From: Haliotis asinina
Lineage: Eukaryota; Mollusca; Gastropoda; Lepetellida; Haliotidae
NCBI RefSeq assembly: GCF_037392515.1
Contig: NC_090291.1
Location: forward strand, 39,579,001 to 39,643,000
Direction: 5' to 3'
Length of the DNA stretch: 64,000 nucleotides
The notes under the pieces are model-generated. The model saw only the letters and a list, made by a program, of their open reading frames with translations, searched no databases and had not been told where the DNA came from. The position numbers and the translations under genes were made by a program. Positions 11,051-35,855 of the stretch are shown one piece after another. The first letter of the stretch is position 1. The number at the start of each line of letters is the position of its first letter.

Positions 11051-13534
11051 GTATGAGGGGTTCTGATGTCTTACACTAATAATTAACACTGAAGAATACT
11101 TGATTCCGAGCAATTGTTGTGAAATTGTTTTCCTGTGAAAACAATTCAGGTTTAACTATTTTAGTGTTAGATTGAGTAAAGCTATTCTGTTTTCAGTTAT
11201 TTCAGTTTGCGTCGACTTGAGAGCACCCACTTATCTGTAACAGTGTCTATATATGACATATTTTGATGATGTATTAAACAAGGGTTCAGCTAAAACGGGA
11301 ATCGTGGATTTCTGCGATTTGCAGAATATTGAGCAGATTTCTGGAAACACGAAATGTGAGTGATCAGTCCCGCACAGGGCACCTGTTGTCAAGGACACAA
11401 GGATCAACTGAAGAATCAGATCGTGAGCGTATCAGTTATATAAAGTTAGCATAACTCAACACGCATTGTCTAATCATAAACATTCTCTACAAATATAACG
11501 AGTTCTCTTTTAAACAAACGACGTCCAAGAATTGACCGATTTCGGCCTTTTATAAATACACTCACCCATATACACAATAAAATATTTGGAACAATTAATT
11601 TGTATAAACAATGGTTACATCGTTTGTTGGCAGTATACAACCTCAATATACACCCTAACAAGTGTACTTTTATTTGAAGGGCGTGACGTCGCAGTTGCGT
11701 TTTGAAACAGCCTTCGGTCCCTCGCTCGCTCGATATCCGTCACCGCGAATTTTTAAGCAAATGTTATCAGTACCTTCACCCACATACAATGTAGCAATCG
11801 ACCTAACAATGAACCTTTTGTGTATGTATTCAGACTACACGTTCACAAACTGTCGTTCATGATGTCTACGAGCTTGAAAAAAATGTAGATGGAAGTGACG
11901 TCATAGATCTGTGAGCCGGAAGTAAGACTCCATTTTTATTAGACAAAGGATATATTTTTAACCGACCATACACAGTTACGAACAATCTACCATAAAATCC
12001 CCGTGGTCGTTTGGAACTCCCAGGTGCAGGCATACTGAGCACTTAAGAACTGGCTTTGGGATCACTGAAAATAGATTCGTCTACGTTTCGAGACATATCT
12101 AGAGACTTATCACACTCAACCACAAATTACTTGTGTGGGAGTTATGTCTTGGGTTTCTTCCCCGGGTTAGGAGGTTGAGGGGAGGGGAGTGCTGTATGTG
12201 ACATTGACGTTCAGTAACGACACCCTATCATCATATCTCTGTGTGAGAGTTACATTTTGAGTTTGTCTCGTGAAGAAGCCGCTGGTGACCTTGACCTTTA
12301 CTAATGACGGTTGCAGTCGGCAACACATATCCAGCGCTCCGGCGAATAAGTGATGCTACCATGCGATTGTAGTACCTTACAAACGTTCTCCTTCATTCTG
12401 CGGTCTAAACTTATATACTTATATATTAGCGAACATTTCTCTTGCAATTTTCATTTAGATACTTCAACGGTTTCGAGTCAATTTAATCAATTTCGAAAAG
12501 TCAAGCAGTGAAGCTGGAAGTGGGATTTTGTGAAGCTCGGTTTCTGATTGTCAAATTTTGTTCTAAAACATTCTGTTAGACATCGATAATCAAACTAAAG
12601 CGACAAAACACACTTAAGCGTATTCTCTGCAAATAATAAATTTGCTAATCAAATTATTGCCCGATTGCGACCTCATCCTGAACATGTCTTATTGAATCGA
12701 TGTCAAATACTGATGTTCCATTTGTTATTTGTGTGCAAGCACGATAGAGCACAACACTCACAACATTACTGTCGTGAAGAATGTAACACAACCAAATAAC
12801 AAGTAAAGTTGGTCTGACTCAAATGAGGACAAAATACGACGAACTTGTTGACGTACATAACATATATATTTACTAAACAACCAAATTACACACCCTAGGA
12901 GTTATGGAAAGCTATTTGGCTAATTAGCATATCCACTATGACGCTTGTTTGAAAGGCTGATTATATATCGGAAAATGTAATTACAATTTAATGACAGCAG
13001 TGAGAGTTCAACTGCGTTAAATTGTAACAATTGCAAGCTTTCATTTGCAATTCAACAAAGTAATAATACACTACGCCAAACTGAAGTGATGGTTTCTTCT
13101 AGGTATCCGGAGCAAGCATTGCTGTTACTGAACTGTGTCCTCACGGATCCAGGCAGGTCGGATTAAACGTAAATGATCTTTTTGAGCTGTATTAAAAACG
13201 TTCATATATTTCAATTTTTTGAGGATTTCGACAATTTGGTGTTTTGAAGGTTCTGGTGTTAATTTCGTTACTTTACTTTTCTCTATCACTTCATAAAACA
13301 GTACATAGTGTTTAAGGATTCGTTAAGACACGGCGGTCAGTATTAAAGCTCATAGTCTGAACGTTGATCAGGGAGATAATATTTGTTATTTGTTAATGCT
13401 GCTCTTCATTTGGATGTTAATTCCGATGATTTTTTCAGCATTGAAATCAATATCAAATAACCAAAAACCTTTGAAGTTTTTGAGCTTGTTGTTTAATATC
13501 AAACAAATGGATGCATGTTTTGGGTGATAAGTTA
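11051..13534. other. Intergenic DNA, nothing recognised
   Basis: About 2.5 kb with no recognisable exon, SINE or terminal inverted repeat. A gene with very short exons would escape me. Confidence 0.4.
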
Positions 13535-13734
13535 GTGAGTGAGTGACTTCAGTTTTACGTAGCACTCAACAATATTCCAGCTATATGGCTGCGGTCTGTA
13601 AATATTGTCAATGTGTCAACCAAGTCTGCCAGCCTGACCACTCGATCCCGTTAGTCGCCTCTTACAAGCATAGTCGCCTTTTTGTGGCAAGCATGGGTTG
13701 CTGAAGACCTATTTTACCCCTGACCTTCACGGGT
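13535..13734 (-). mobile_element. SINE-B, minus, internally deleted
   Basis: Tail, cagctatatggctgcgg, then a ~70-bp gap before gtgtcaaccaagtctgcc, and the full head to ccttcacgggtc. Confidence 0.85.
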
Positions 13735-14363
13735 CAAATAAGGAATGTTGTTATTTTAATTGTGTTTTCTGTATGATTGTTCATCCAGTTTCATTCCAGA
13801 ACGTTTGTGTGACTCCGAACAAATGCTCTCATTCAGTTCATTACAAAAAACAGCAATCTAAATTGTCGACAGCTCTTCTTGGCACAGCTAATACTATTTG
13901 AAAACGTGTATTGAAAATCAAGTAGTTTGTCATCTGTCAAACCGTATCTGTAAGTCATTCTAAGTCCATGACAGTCAAATGTAAAATTTGCAAAGATGCT
14001 TTCCAGTTCATACACAATTTAGGTAGCTTTTCATTAGAAATCTAGGCGTCATGAAACATTTGTCACACAGTTCCTTAACATTTCCTTTACTTGTCCAGTT
14101 TCATTGTGATGTGTTGGGTTTTTGCAGTTATGGTTAAACCATGGTTAAACCAGGACTGTCATTTCGTAAATATCTCCAGAATTCACAAGACGTTTACGGA
14201 AAAGATATTTGTTCCATCCGTTCAAAGCATCCTTCCAGGAAAGGTTTATCAATGCCGAGTTATGTGATCAACATTTACACCAGATTTTCTAATGAGATCA
14301 AAAAGAATATTAGAGGGATTTAAAACAAAATGTTTCTAAAACATGATCTCAGGTTTGCTAGAT

Positions 14364-14600
14364 TTAATCCTTCTGAAAAAAAGTTGCAATGTCAGCCAAT
14401 CTAAATTTTCTTGGATTGATTACCCACAGATTGTTAAGATCTGTATGGAATTTAATTCCCAAGACTTCAAACACGTCAGTTTGCCATTCTGTTTTAACGC
14501 CCTTGCATAATATAGCAGTACTATTTCCCTCTGAGCCAGTCCATATAGCTTTTGTCTTATCAGTGTTTATTGTAAGTCCTGACATTTAATACTAAAACGT
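14364..14600 (-). pseudogene. Non-LTR retrotransposon reverse-transcriptase remnant
   Basis: A 73-codon frame reads SGLTINTDKTKAIWTGS and later FEVLGIKFHTDLNNLW. This matches the palm-to-thumb region of LINE reverse transcriptases (S-G-L-x-I-N-x-D-K-T and VLGIxF). The YADD box and everything upstream are missing. Downstream minus-strand sequence to about 14160 has stops but may be the decayed continuation. Confidence 0.7.
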
Positions 14601-14973
14601 GCGTATTTACGGTGCGCGGGTTAACCAGTCGTTTCTTGGGGCTTCAAGGCTCTATTCAAAAATTTAAGGTGAGTCAAATGTAAATTAATTTTCCAAACCA
14701 ATCGAAACACTTTCCTTGGTGTAGTGAGTGATTTTACATCGCTTCACTATATTGTAGATCTATTTGTCCATGTGAACTTGCCTCGGAACAGTTGTTGGGT
14801 TCTTCCAGCCAGTTGTAAACAATGATCTGATGCGCAGCATCCATGTACAACATCTAACACGTCACCCGCAGACATATCCCACCCACATCACCTTTCACGA
14901 AGGTAACGGTTCATCGCTAATCCAATCTCCATGACAACGTTCGTAAAGCCGTTCGTGGGGTTGACTGGATGAC

Positions 14974-15221
14974 GAGTGAGTGAGTGAGTGAGTGAGTGAG
15001 TGAGTTTTATGCTCCATTCAGCAATATTCCAGCTGTATGGCGGCGGTCTGTAAATAATAGGATCTGGATCAGAAATCCAGTGATCAGCAGCATGAACACA
15101 CAAATCTACACTATGGCATACGATGACATGTGTCAGCACGGATGACTACCCGACCTCGTTAGTCGCCTCTTACGTGGCCTCTTGGGTTACTGGAGATCAA
15201 TTCTAATACGGATCTTCGCGG
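14974..15221 (-). mobile_element. SINE-B, minus
   Basis: Long gtga tail (about nine units), then cagcaatattccagctgtat, gatgacatgtgtcagcac and a gatcttcgcgg head. Confidence 0.85.
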
Positions 15222-16390
15222 CTTGATGATGAAGAGTGTGCCGATATGATTGAGTGAACTTGCCCTGAACACTTGTGGCAATCAACTAGACTTGTACGGG
15301 AAAACTACTTTTCAGTTTCCCCTCTCCCCAAAAAGTAAAGAAAGTAAATAGTAGAAAAGGTCAAAGGTCAAGGATAAGGATTCGAATAACTGTTTTTACA
15401 CACTTTGTACACACTAGATCTATTTTCCTCTTTCCAACCGTTCTTGGGGTCCTACAATCACTTTTGCTCTAAATCATTATTGACACAATAGATACTGGGT
15501 CAATTCATACGACAGCTATACAAGGACATATTTATTGGCATCAAAGCTGAGGACGACATGCTATTTACCACACAACTATTTGTAAAGTGTCTGTCATGAC
15601 AGTTGTTCCTCCAAGATTTTGTGCACATAGTCACACTAAGGTTTTGCCCTGGCTGAGTTGCACGGAGGTTCTGTTGTCATTGTGGCTCTATGTACAGTCT
15701 TTTTCAGGACCACTGTACGGAGGTGGTGAAGTGCACAAAGGTTACCAGTCGTTCAATGAGGTCCAGTCTACATCAAGCTTGTACCTTGATTATAAGGGTC
15801 AGATGAAGCCTTCTCTCAGAACTGGGGGAAAATATCCCAAGTATCTTACATTTCAGGCAAAAAACACATAAAGACAATCACTTTTGCTTCCTCTTTTATT
15901 CAGTCAGAGTTGTGTTCAGAAACTGTTTTCAAGACAACTATATCACATTATTTACAATACCTATAAAACAGTATCTTAGTTCTTCAGGTATCAAAATGAA
16001 TTAAATCCCAAAGGCATGAATGATATTCAATAGGTTCATCAGCTGAGTTCATCAGATGGATACAAGACATGTCCCTGGTGTCAAAGCCCAAGACACCTAC
16101 AGACAACTAGCCTTGGCGAGATCCTGTATGTTGATGGGGCAGACACTAGTCCACTTATGCTCAGACTCGCAGTTATTCTGGATGACAGTTTTCTAACACT
16201 GAGTCACATGAACTAATTTCACAACAATCAATCAAACAAACCATGTTTGTGTAAGCAGTCTGTAATCAAGTTTGGACAAGACAATCCAGTGGTTGATAAT
16301 GCATGCAGCCATCTGAGTACAATGATGCAATCAACCAAATTACCCATCTACACCATTACAGACAGCAAGCTGGGGAATGGTTCTACCGGT
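15222..16390. other. Intergenic DNA, nothing recognised
   Basis: A 94-codon frame (15587-15871) has no family features. No repeat was recognised. Confidence 0.4.
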
Positions 16391-16493
16391 CCTAGATTTT
16401 CGAAGCTCTCTTAGTGCTAACATTGTCATAAGTGAATACTAATGTATGGTACGTACAACTGTCTTAGCGCAAAGGAAGCTTCGAAAATCTAGG
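16391..16493. mobile_element. Short MITE with 17-bp perfect terminal inverted repeats
   Basis: The ends cctagattttcgaagct and agcttcgaaaatctagg are exact complements. Internal pairing continues (ctcttagtgct against agcgcaaag), so the whole 103 bp can fold into a hairpin. Confidence 0.8.
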
Positions 16494-16599
16494 CCTTGAG
16501 GAATACTCATGGCTCTATAACAGCTGTGAACAAATTGAATTTTGGGACCACTCGCCATTATTTATGAACAGTCCCTTAATGCACCCTGTGTAAAAACAT

Positions 16600-17215
16600 A
16601 TTTATAATACCTCACAAATAAATGTCGTTTTCTGATCAGCTAAGCGCTCTTCTATTATTTCAATGTACCCTACTACCCTAATGCAACTCTTTCGGTACTT
16701 TTGGGTAGTTCTTCATCTTGAATGACACTGAATCACGTATGATGCACAGAAATTACGGATGTTTTGCGAATGGAAATCGATGGAAGGGAGATAACTCTAA
16801 ATCTGTTTTTCTTGTGTCATCTGCAAAATCTAGTGATGGCTATAGAAAGATTTCCCTCACATCCAATCAATAAATTTTGACAAAACGTTCAAATGTTGTG
16901 CCTGTGAATGCTAAGAAGGAGAATTACACCACAGTGACTTTACTAAGACAATATCTGTTGGAAAAACAGCAAGATGCAAGATTCGAATCTTTTTATTGAC
17001 TGTTGGCTGAAGTGTATGATCCGATGCTTCAAACAGTTCAAAATTATCATTTAGGTGTTCAGGAAGATAAATACGTTGTTAACCGGTCCCACAGGGCCCA
17101 TGGATTGATGTATCCTCAATGTTTGTTTATGTTCCCCTCGCCCTTAAGGCTCACGGAACATAAACAAACATCGTGGGTACAACAACCCTTGCCTCCCTTG
17201 TGACCAATGAACAAC
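16600..17215 (-). repeat. Related copy of the 8.5-9.2 kb dispersed repeat
   Basis: Begins with a ttctgatcagctaagcgc flank like that at 8485. It then carries the reverse complement of the 8700-8860 body (tacggatgt, gatggaagggagataactct), then a gttgttaaccgg end. It also has a 16-bp hairpin, tgtttgtttatgttcc against ggaacataaacaaaca, at 17119-17170. Probably a non-autonomous DNA element. Confidence 0.6.
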
Positions 17216-18256
17216 TTATATTGTATATATAACTTTCACCTGCAATCAGGCACACATATACATATTTATTAATTTAGCATTTAGGGAAGACTTTTGATTG
17301 GTTAGCTGCAAAATTACATGAAACCATTCTCTGAAGTTTCATGAGTAGTATGAATCCATCTTACCCTGGACAGTTTCAGATCTTTTGACTTTGTAGTCGG
17401 ACTTACTTGCATAATTTCACAATTATTATCATGAACAGTTACTTTCATCATATTGTTTTTAGAATATGCTATCTTTTATCTATGAAGTGAATATGTTCTG
17501 TCCTGAAAGGTGGTATTATTTGAAATAAGCCACTTACTTCTAAGGTCACAAGAGTTATGCCCCTTTGACTATCAATCTCTAATGTTCTACTGTGACAACA
17601 AATTGATTTGTGTCCTATTTGAGTGCCCTGCCATGTCAGAAACCCCACAAGAGAAATTGATGAATCTGTTTTCAGAAAACACGGTTGCATCTAAATAATC
17701 TGAAGAGAAAGTTCCTGATGTCGAAGTAAACATAGATCTAAGTAGGCAGTACCATCACATACTTCAGTCCATTTGAGTCAAAATCCCTTCAAAGAATTGC
17801 ACTTTAACTCAAAAACAAGTACTTGCAAATGCCTCAAATTAAAGCCAAAGTAAATAGGAAAGGCACACCAACTCTGCAGAATTTTCTAATAATATTTGTC
17901 AACAAAATATAAACATTGTTTAACAAACCATCATTATTTTCATTCGATACTGCAAGATTTGTGACATGGGTGTGGCAACACCCCAGGTAATGGCCAGGTA
18001 AACAAGAGGCAAAGGCCTGACAAGGAGCTTGGTAACAAACAATATCTTGCAAAATATGCCATTTTTCCTTAAGGTGATGTGTTAAGAGATTCATTTGGGT
18101 TTTTTCTGATCCAACTCCCAAGAATAAAACTTTAAATGTTTGATTTCAGATCCAAATCTCAATTCTGTATATGCCACAGCATGTATTTATAAGTCACAGT
18201 CTGTACACATAAGGCAAGAGTCTGTACATAAAAACAAACAACTGTACACAACATCT
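17216..18256. other. 3' flank of BOLA3
   Basis: Should contain the BOLA3 3' UTR next to 18257. No canonical AATAAA is clear on the minus strand in the first 200 nt; a variant AATACA lies near 18182. Nothing else is recognised. Confidence 0.35.
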
Positions 18257-21200
18257 TTATGAAGAGCTTGGTGGCTTGGTCTTGATCTGCAGGCCATGCA
18301 TTTCCTTTATTTCTTCTGACAGAGCCTGGAGCAAAACAGACTTAATATTTGAGCAAACACATACTGTGGGAGACCATATTTGACCTTAAAAATGTTTGAA
18401 GTGCAATTTTGAGACCTATAATGAATAATCCAGAAGGATTTCATAAACAACTTTCAACTTTGATGTTGGCTGAATGTTTTCAATTTGCAATGGTTATGAG
18501 GGTTTGATTTCTTGTTTAACGCCACACTCAGAAATATTTGATGTATGAGGCATCGGTCTCGTGAATTTAGTTTTACTCAGCAGTTAATTTTTTTTCCAGC
18601 TGTATGGCAGTGGTCTGTACATAATCAAGTCTAGATCAGACAATCCAGTGATCAACAACATGAGCACCAATCTATGCAACTGAGCAGCAATGAATTGTGT
18701 GAACCAAGTCAGCGTGCCTGACCATTAGATCCCAAAAGTCACCTCTTGCAACAAGGATGGGATACTAAAGATTAATTCTAACCCAGAACTTCACAAATGA
18801 TGAAATTCTGTAAATAATTTCGGATGGACCAGAAAATCTAATGATCAACATCATGAGCATTGTTCTTCACAACTGGGAAAAGACAACATGTGTTAATCAT
18901 GTCAGTGATACTGACAACCTAATTCCATTTACACTCTTACAACAAGCATGGGTTACTGAAGATCAATTCTAACCCGGATCTTCACGTGAGTGGGTGAGTG
19001 AGTGAGTTTATTTTACGCTGCACTTGGCAATGTTACAGCTATATGGTGGTGGTCTCTAAACAATCGAGTCTGGACCAGACAATCTAGTGATCAATAGCAT
19101 GAGCATCGATCTGCGCAATTAGTAACCGATGACATGTGTCAAACAAGTCAGCGAGACTGACCACCTGATCCCGTTAGTTGCCTCTTACTACAAGCATTGT
19201 TGCCTTTTATGGCACGCATGTGTTACTGAAAGCCTATTCTACCCTGGGACCTTCACGGGTTTGCCTCTTTCAACAAGCATGGGTTACTGAAGATCAGTTA
19301 TAACCTGTATCTTCAAGGATGCAATGATTATGAGAAAGACAAACTAAACCACACAGGGTTGTATAACAACTAATAGTACAATATGGTTTTGGTGTCTCCT
19401 ATTCTTGCTTGTTTCCTATTCTCAAGGTAAACACGTTTTCTGTTGAGATCGCGATGTCTGATACTTAGTGGTTGTTTACATCACTGACCTGTAACTAGAA
19501 GTGGCTCAAGACTCTGAAGGATCAAAATTTTGCAATGTAACAAATATTGGTGAGTTTTTAATAACTTGGATAAATTATAAATTTTTCCCGCCGTTCCCGA
19601 TAAGATTCCTCGTCCTTACACTTCATAACGTTACTTCCTTGTTATGCCGCGAGAATGGGAGACGCCTTGATAAGTCAGAGGTGGATGACCTGGTTTTTCT
19701 TTGAGCTCAAGAGTGGTAATACAACTGATGGATCAAGCAGTTGATAGATGCAGATTTTAGAAGGGGAGTCTCTTCATTTAAAAACAAGTACTCACACAAT
19801 AAGAAATGTTTGCATTATTTTTTCAGCTGATATCCGTGAGTATCGCAAGAATAGGAAACACTAGTGTAAGTAAAGTATGCAAAAGTTTTCATTAGGACAA
19901 TGAAATACAAATAAAATAACACAATCAAGTATTTTTCAGTATCTTTGTAACAACATGTTTGTTTTCATGCAATAGTTGCAGAACTAATCAATAAGATTAA
20001 ATTTTAACTTTGCCAGACACACAGTTAGCATTGCATTCTCATGTAGACTGTTGCTTAGTCTCTGTATATAATTTTGAAAAAACATATAACATCTGTACCC
20101 ATTTAAATTGAAAAGGAGCCCCACTGAGATAGGAAATGCATAACCTAATGAAATCTAGACTTGCTTCATTTAGATCTTTCACACTGCAGGAAGAATAATG
20201 TGGTTCAAGGACTGAGAGATAGACTAATTCTCATGATACAGTCAGGATTATACTGTCATGACCACGAAATGATTGTATGTCACTTTACTGAGTACTTGAA
20301 GACTTACCTTGTACACCATCCTCTGCTGTTGTAGTGTAGACTTCCCTGTGAACTCACTGGCTTCTATAGATATCTGATACATAGCGCCACATCCACCTGT
20401 TGAGGATAAAATGGTACTTGATCATATAGCTGTTGCAACATGCAGAATCTAATATTTGTTTGTTTGTATAGTTTAATGCTGAACTCTGCAATATTATGAA
20501 AGATGTTGGTTTTTAAACAGCAGAAAATAAACCTTTTCTTTATTTGGCTTAGTGTGATGCCTGACCCAACTAAAAGAAAAGTCTTAAAAATATATTTTGA
20601 CAAACTAAAATATATAACAGCTCTCTCAAAGAGATGAGCTATCTTGCTGCAGTGTCCACCTGATGCGTTTTTTCCAGTTGCTAATGTACAGTGTTTGAAC
20701 TTTAACTTGCAAAACAAAATAATCTAACCATCGTTTGGGGGTGCTATATTTGTGTGAGGGCGAAAGTATCGGGTGCATATTTTTCATGTGATATACTTGG
20801 GCAAAGTATTACTTTGTCATGGTAACATGACATCATGAACAATGCCATAACCTCGTGTTTCTTCCGTGATGTTGCAATCTACATGTGATGATGGGAAGTA
20901 GCCAGCTTATGTTTGAATTTAGATGTAGGTTTATTTTCCTAAATTTGACAACTTTGGTTGTAAACAGAACATCACATTTGTGCCTATATCATACAGTGTT
21001 TGTGTCATTCATGCCTTAATGATACTCAGTATAGTGCTCAATGTTGTTTGGGAACAATCAACATTAAGACATTCATGTGGTAAGTATATTATGACAAGGT
21101 TAGTCATATGATGAACAAAATTATCTGATCCCACGGAGTCACAGTAACTGCAACATTGATCACATTGATTGAACAAACTTAAGTCACATGACCCTAATTG

Positions 21201-22432
21201 GCACAGTCATCAACATTATTATTTAAAGCAAAGAAATGTACACAGATACAATGTGAACATTTCGACAAAAACCTACCTGATATGTCAGCAACCTGTACTG
21301 AGGTCGCCCCTGGGAACTTAACCCTGAGGGCATCTATGAGATTTTTCTCTCCTCGTGTCAGCTCGGGTGGAGCCTCGGTATTCAGACATCGGGGATGATC
21401 TGATACTGCAAGTCTCCAGATCTATGAAAAAGAAACTGTGAGTGACCATAAATCCATAAATGAACTAATTTGACTGATAAAGTAATTCGGAGGTACCCAC
21501 AGGGGTTTGTAATGCAAAAAAATTTAAATGTTTTCAGTTTTTGTTTCTTTTTCACATTAATGTATACATACTGTCACTGAAGAGGTCTCTTAACACAATA
21601 TTAAACAGTTTGGGCACGGAACTGAGAAATCCTGATTATTAGAGCAAGCTATCTCCCAAAGTACTACTTCAGTTTTTGTGATATATGTTTCAGTTTGTAG
21701 AATAATGTATTAGTTTGAAATGGCTTTAAATGCATGCATAATTTAATAGAATGTACACATTGAGCAGTGACAGCAGATATTAGTGATGGGAGTTTTTAGT
21801 GTTACAAAACCCTGTGGAGGCACTGTTATTTCGCTGCATCATTCTTGTTTTGAACAGATCCGTGAAGGTCCTGGGGTAGGATTGACCTTCAGCAACCCAT
21901 GCCTGCCATTAAAGGCGACTGTGCTTGTCGTAAGAGGCGACTATTGGGATCGGGTGGTCAGGCTCGCTGACTTGGTTGACAAATGTCATCGGTTCCCAGT
22001 TGCGCAGACCGATGCTCATGTTGTTGATCACTGGAATGTCTGGTCCAGACTCGATTATTTACTGAACACCGCCATATGGCTGAAATATTGCTGAGTGCGG
22101 CGTAAACTAATCTCACTCACTCACTCACTTGTTTTGAACAGTGTTTTAGTTGCAATAATGGCATGACAACTTCATGTAGGAGGGTGCGTGAAGCATACTT
22201 GGTCTTATATATGTATGCTCTAAGTGACTGCCCCGCTAACACTGTTATGGTGACAGTTCCAAATAATGACCCAAACCTTTGACTTAACTTGAACTCGGAT
22301 CTCGTGATACAGCCGCCCAGAATTGTCACAAAACTGTTGAACAATTACTGAATAAATTCATAGAGTCATTTATATGAATGGGCAGTTCTGTCAACGTACC
22401 ATTTGCCTTTTGGTTAGGAAGCTGCGTATCAT
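18257..22432 (-). CDS. BOLA3: BolA-like protein 3, mitochondrial Fe-S cluster assembly factor; four coding exons, 111 aa
   Basis: Coding exons on the minus strand are 22432-22400, 21421-21277, 20396-20308 and 18325-18257 (stop 18259-18257). Intron phases are 0, 1 and 0, and all donors and acceptors are GT/AG (donors gtacgt, gtaggt, gtaagt). The joined product is 111 residues; human BOLA3 is 107. The basic, Arg/Lys-containing N-terminus (MIRSFLTKRQ) looks like a mitochondrial presequence. The BolA fold follows, with the signature ISGGCGAMY near residues 58-66 and EEIKEMHGL near 93-101. Cys62 and His99 align with human Cys59 and His96, the residues reported to bind the cluster together with glutaredoxin 5. 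In the family this protein acts with GLRX5 and NFU1 to deliver 4Fe-4S clusters to lipoate synthase and respiratory targets in the matrix. A histidine usually present in the BolA motif before MV is Gln here (QQQRMVY). Intron 3 holds a cluster of SINE-B copies. Confidence 0.95.
18505..19325 (-). mobile_element. Cluster of SINE-B copies in BOLA3 intron 3
   Basis: At least three head-to-tail copies in one orientation, that of BOLA3: 18505-18795, 18800-18985 (lacking its tail) and 18990-19262 (near full length), plus a head fragment to 19325. Repeated marks are cagacaatccagtgatcaac-like and acccggatcttcac blocks. Confidence 0.85.
21858..22127 (+). mobile_element. SINE-B, plus, full length with exact 14-bp target duplication
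   Basis: Head ccgtgaaggtcctggggtag, the gatcgggtggtcaggctcgc core, cactggaatgtctggtccag, and tail gctgagtgcggcgtaaacta with (ctca)n. cttgttttgaacag occurs at 21844-21857 and 22128-22141. In BOLA3 intron 1. Confidence 0.95.
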
Positions 22433-22737
22433 CTTGTCTATAGTCGGTACAAAGGTCACCACTATCTCCTTCTTTAGCAGGTAAACTCTACTTTTGTGTC
22501 CTTTACCTTGACCTATGGTCCCTGATGACAGGGACCACTGAGTACCAAGATGTAACCAAATAATGGATATATTTCAAAAGCATTTGTTTTCTAATAAATT
22601 ATCTCGAAACATAAGAAAAACAAGTTTTATTACTTTTGACGTTTTACATATAGCATAAGTCCCTTTTAATTGCAGCCAAACAATCTCATTATTATTGTAA
22701 ATGACATCTCCCTTTTAAACATCCGGGCTCTTACAAA
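22433..22737. promoter_or_regulatory. Putative bidirectional promoter between BOLA3 and DECR1
   Basis: About 305 bp separate the divergent start codons of BOLA3 (minus) and the inferred first DECR1 exon (plus). It holds a perfect 9-bp inverted repeat with a 4-nt spacer (TGGTCCCTG atga CAGGGACCA, 22516-22537). There are two AGGTCA-type half-sites, AGGTCA at 22453-22458 and TGACCT at 22509-22514, the hexamer used by nuclear receptors. No TATA box is obvious at a fixed distance from either start. The half-sites are short enough to be chance matches. The promoter role is inferred from gene arrangement alone. Confidence 0.45.
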
Positions 22738-35391
<12,654 letters not shown>

Positions 35392-35508
35392 TCCATCCAT
35401 GGGCGTCTGACATATCTTCAAACAGTCCCTCCAGCTAGCTCACACTATAGGGCACTGATTTATTTATGACTGAGGCATGGATCATTGATCACTGGGTCGT
35501 TGATCATT

Positions 35509-35855
35509 AGGGCTGCAATCATTCGATTCGATTTATCGGAAGCGGAATATGACTCCTGAACTTAGATGTTCAATAGCCATTATCACACACTATTTTGATT
35601 TGGTGTTTGAATGCTTATATATAATATTTCCACAGACACCGAACCTAATTTTGACTCTGGCAGTTTTGTACCTTGAAATAAGGCGAAATGTGATTGGTTG
35701 ATGCTGGGCTAATTATCCAACGAAAAGTGTTTTTAGTAGACGTCGCTATTTTGATGATGGATTTCATGCTAAAAAATGATTACTCAGAGAGTTAAATGTT
35801 TATTCTTGTATGAAAAACTGATCGAATCTAGGTCTGGGTGAATCGTTGCAGCCCT
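35509..35855. mobile_element. hAT-type MITE, ~347 bp
   Basis: Ends agggctgcaatcattcgatt and gaatcgttgcagccct are inverted and begin with the AGGGCTGCAA typical of hAT-derived MITEs. I could not find an intact 8-bp target duplication. It lies about 120 bp past the DECR1 stop. Confidence 0.7.
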
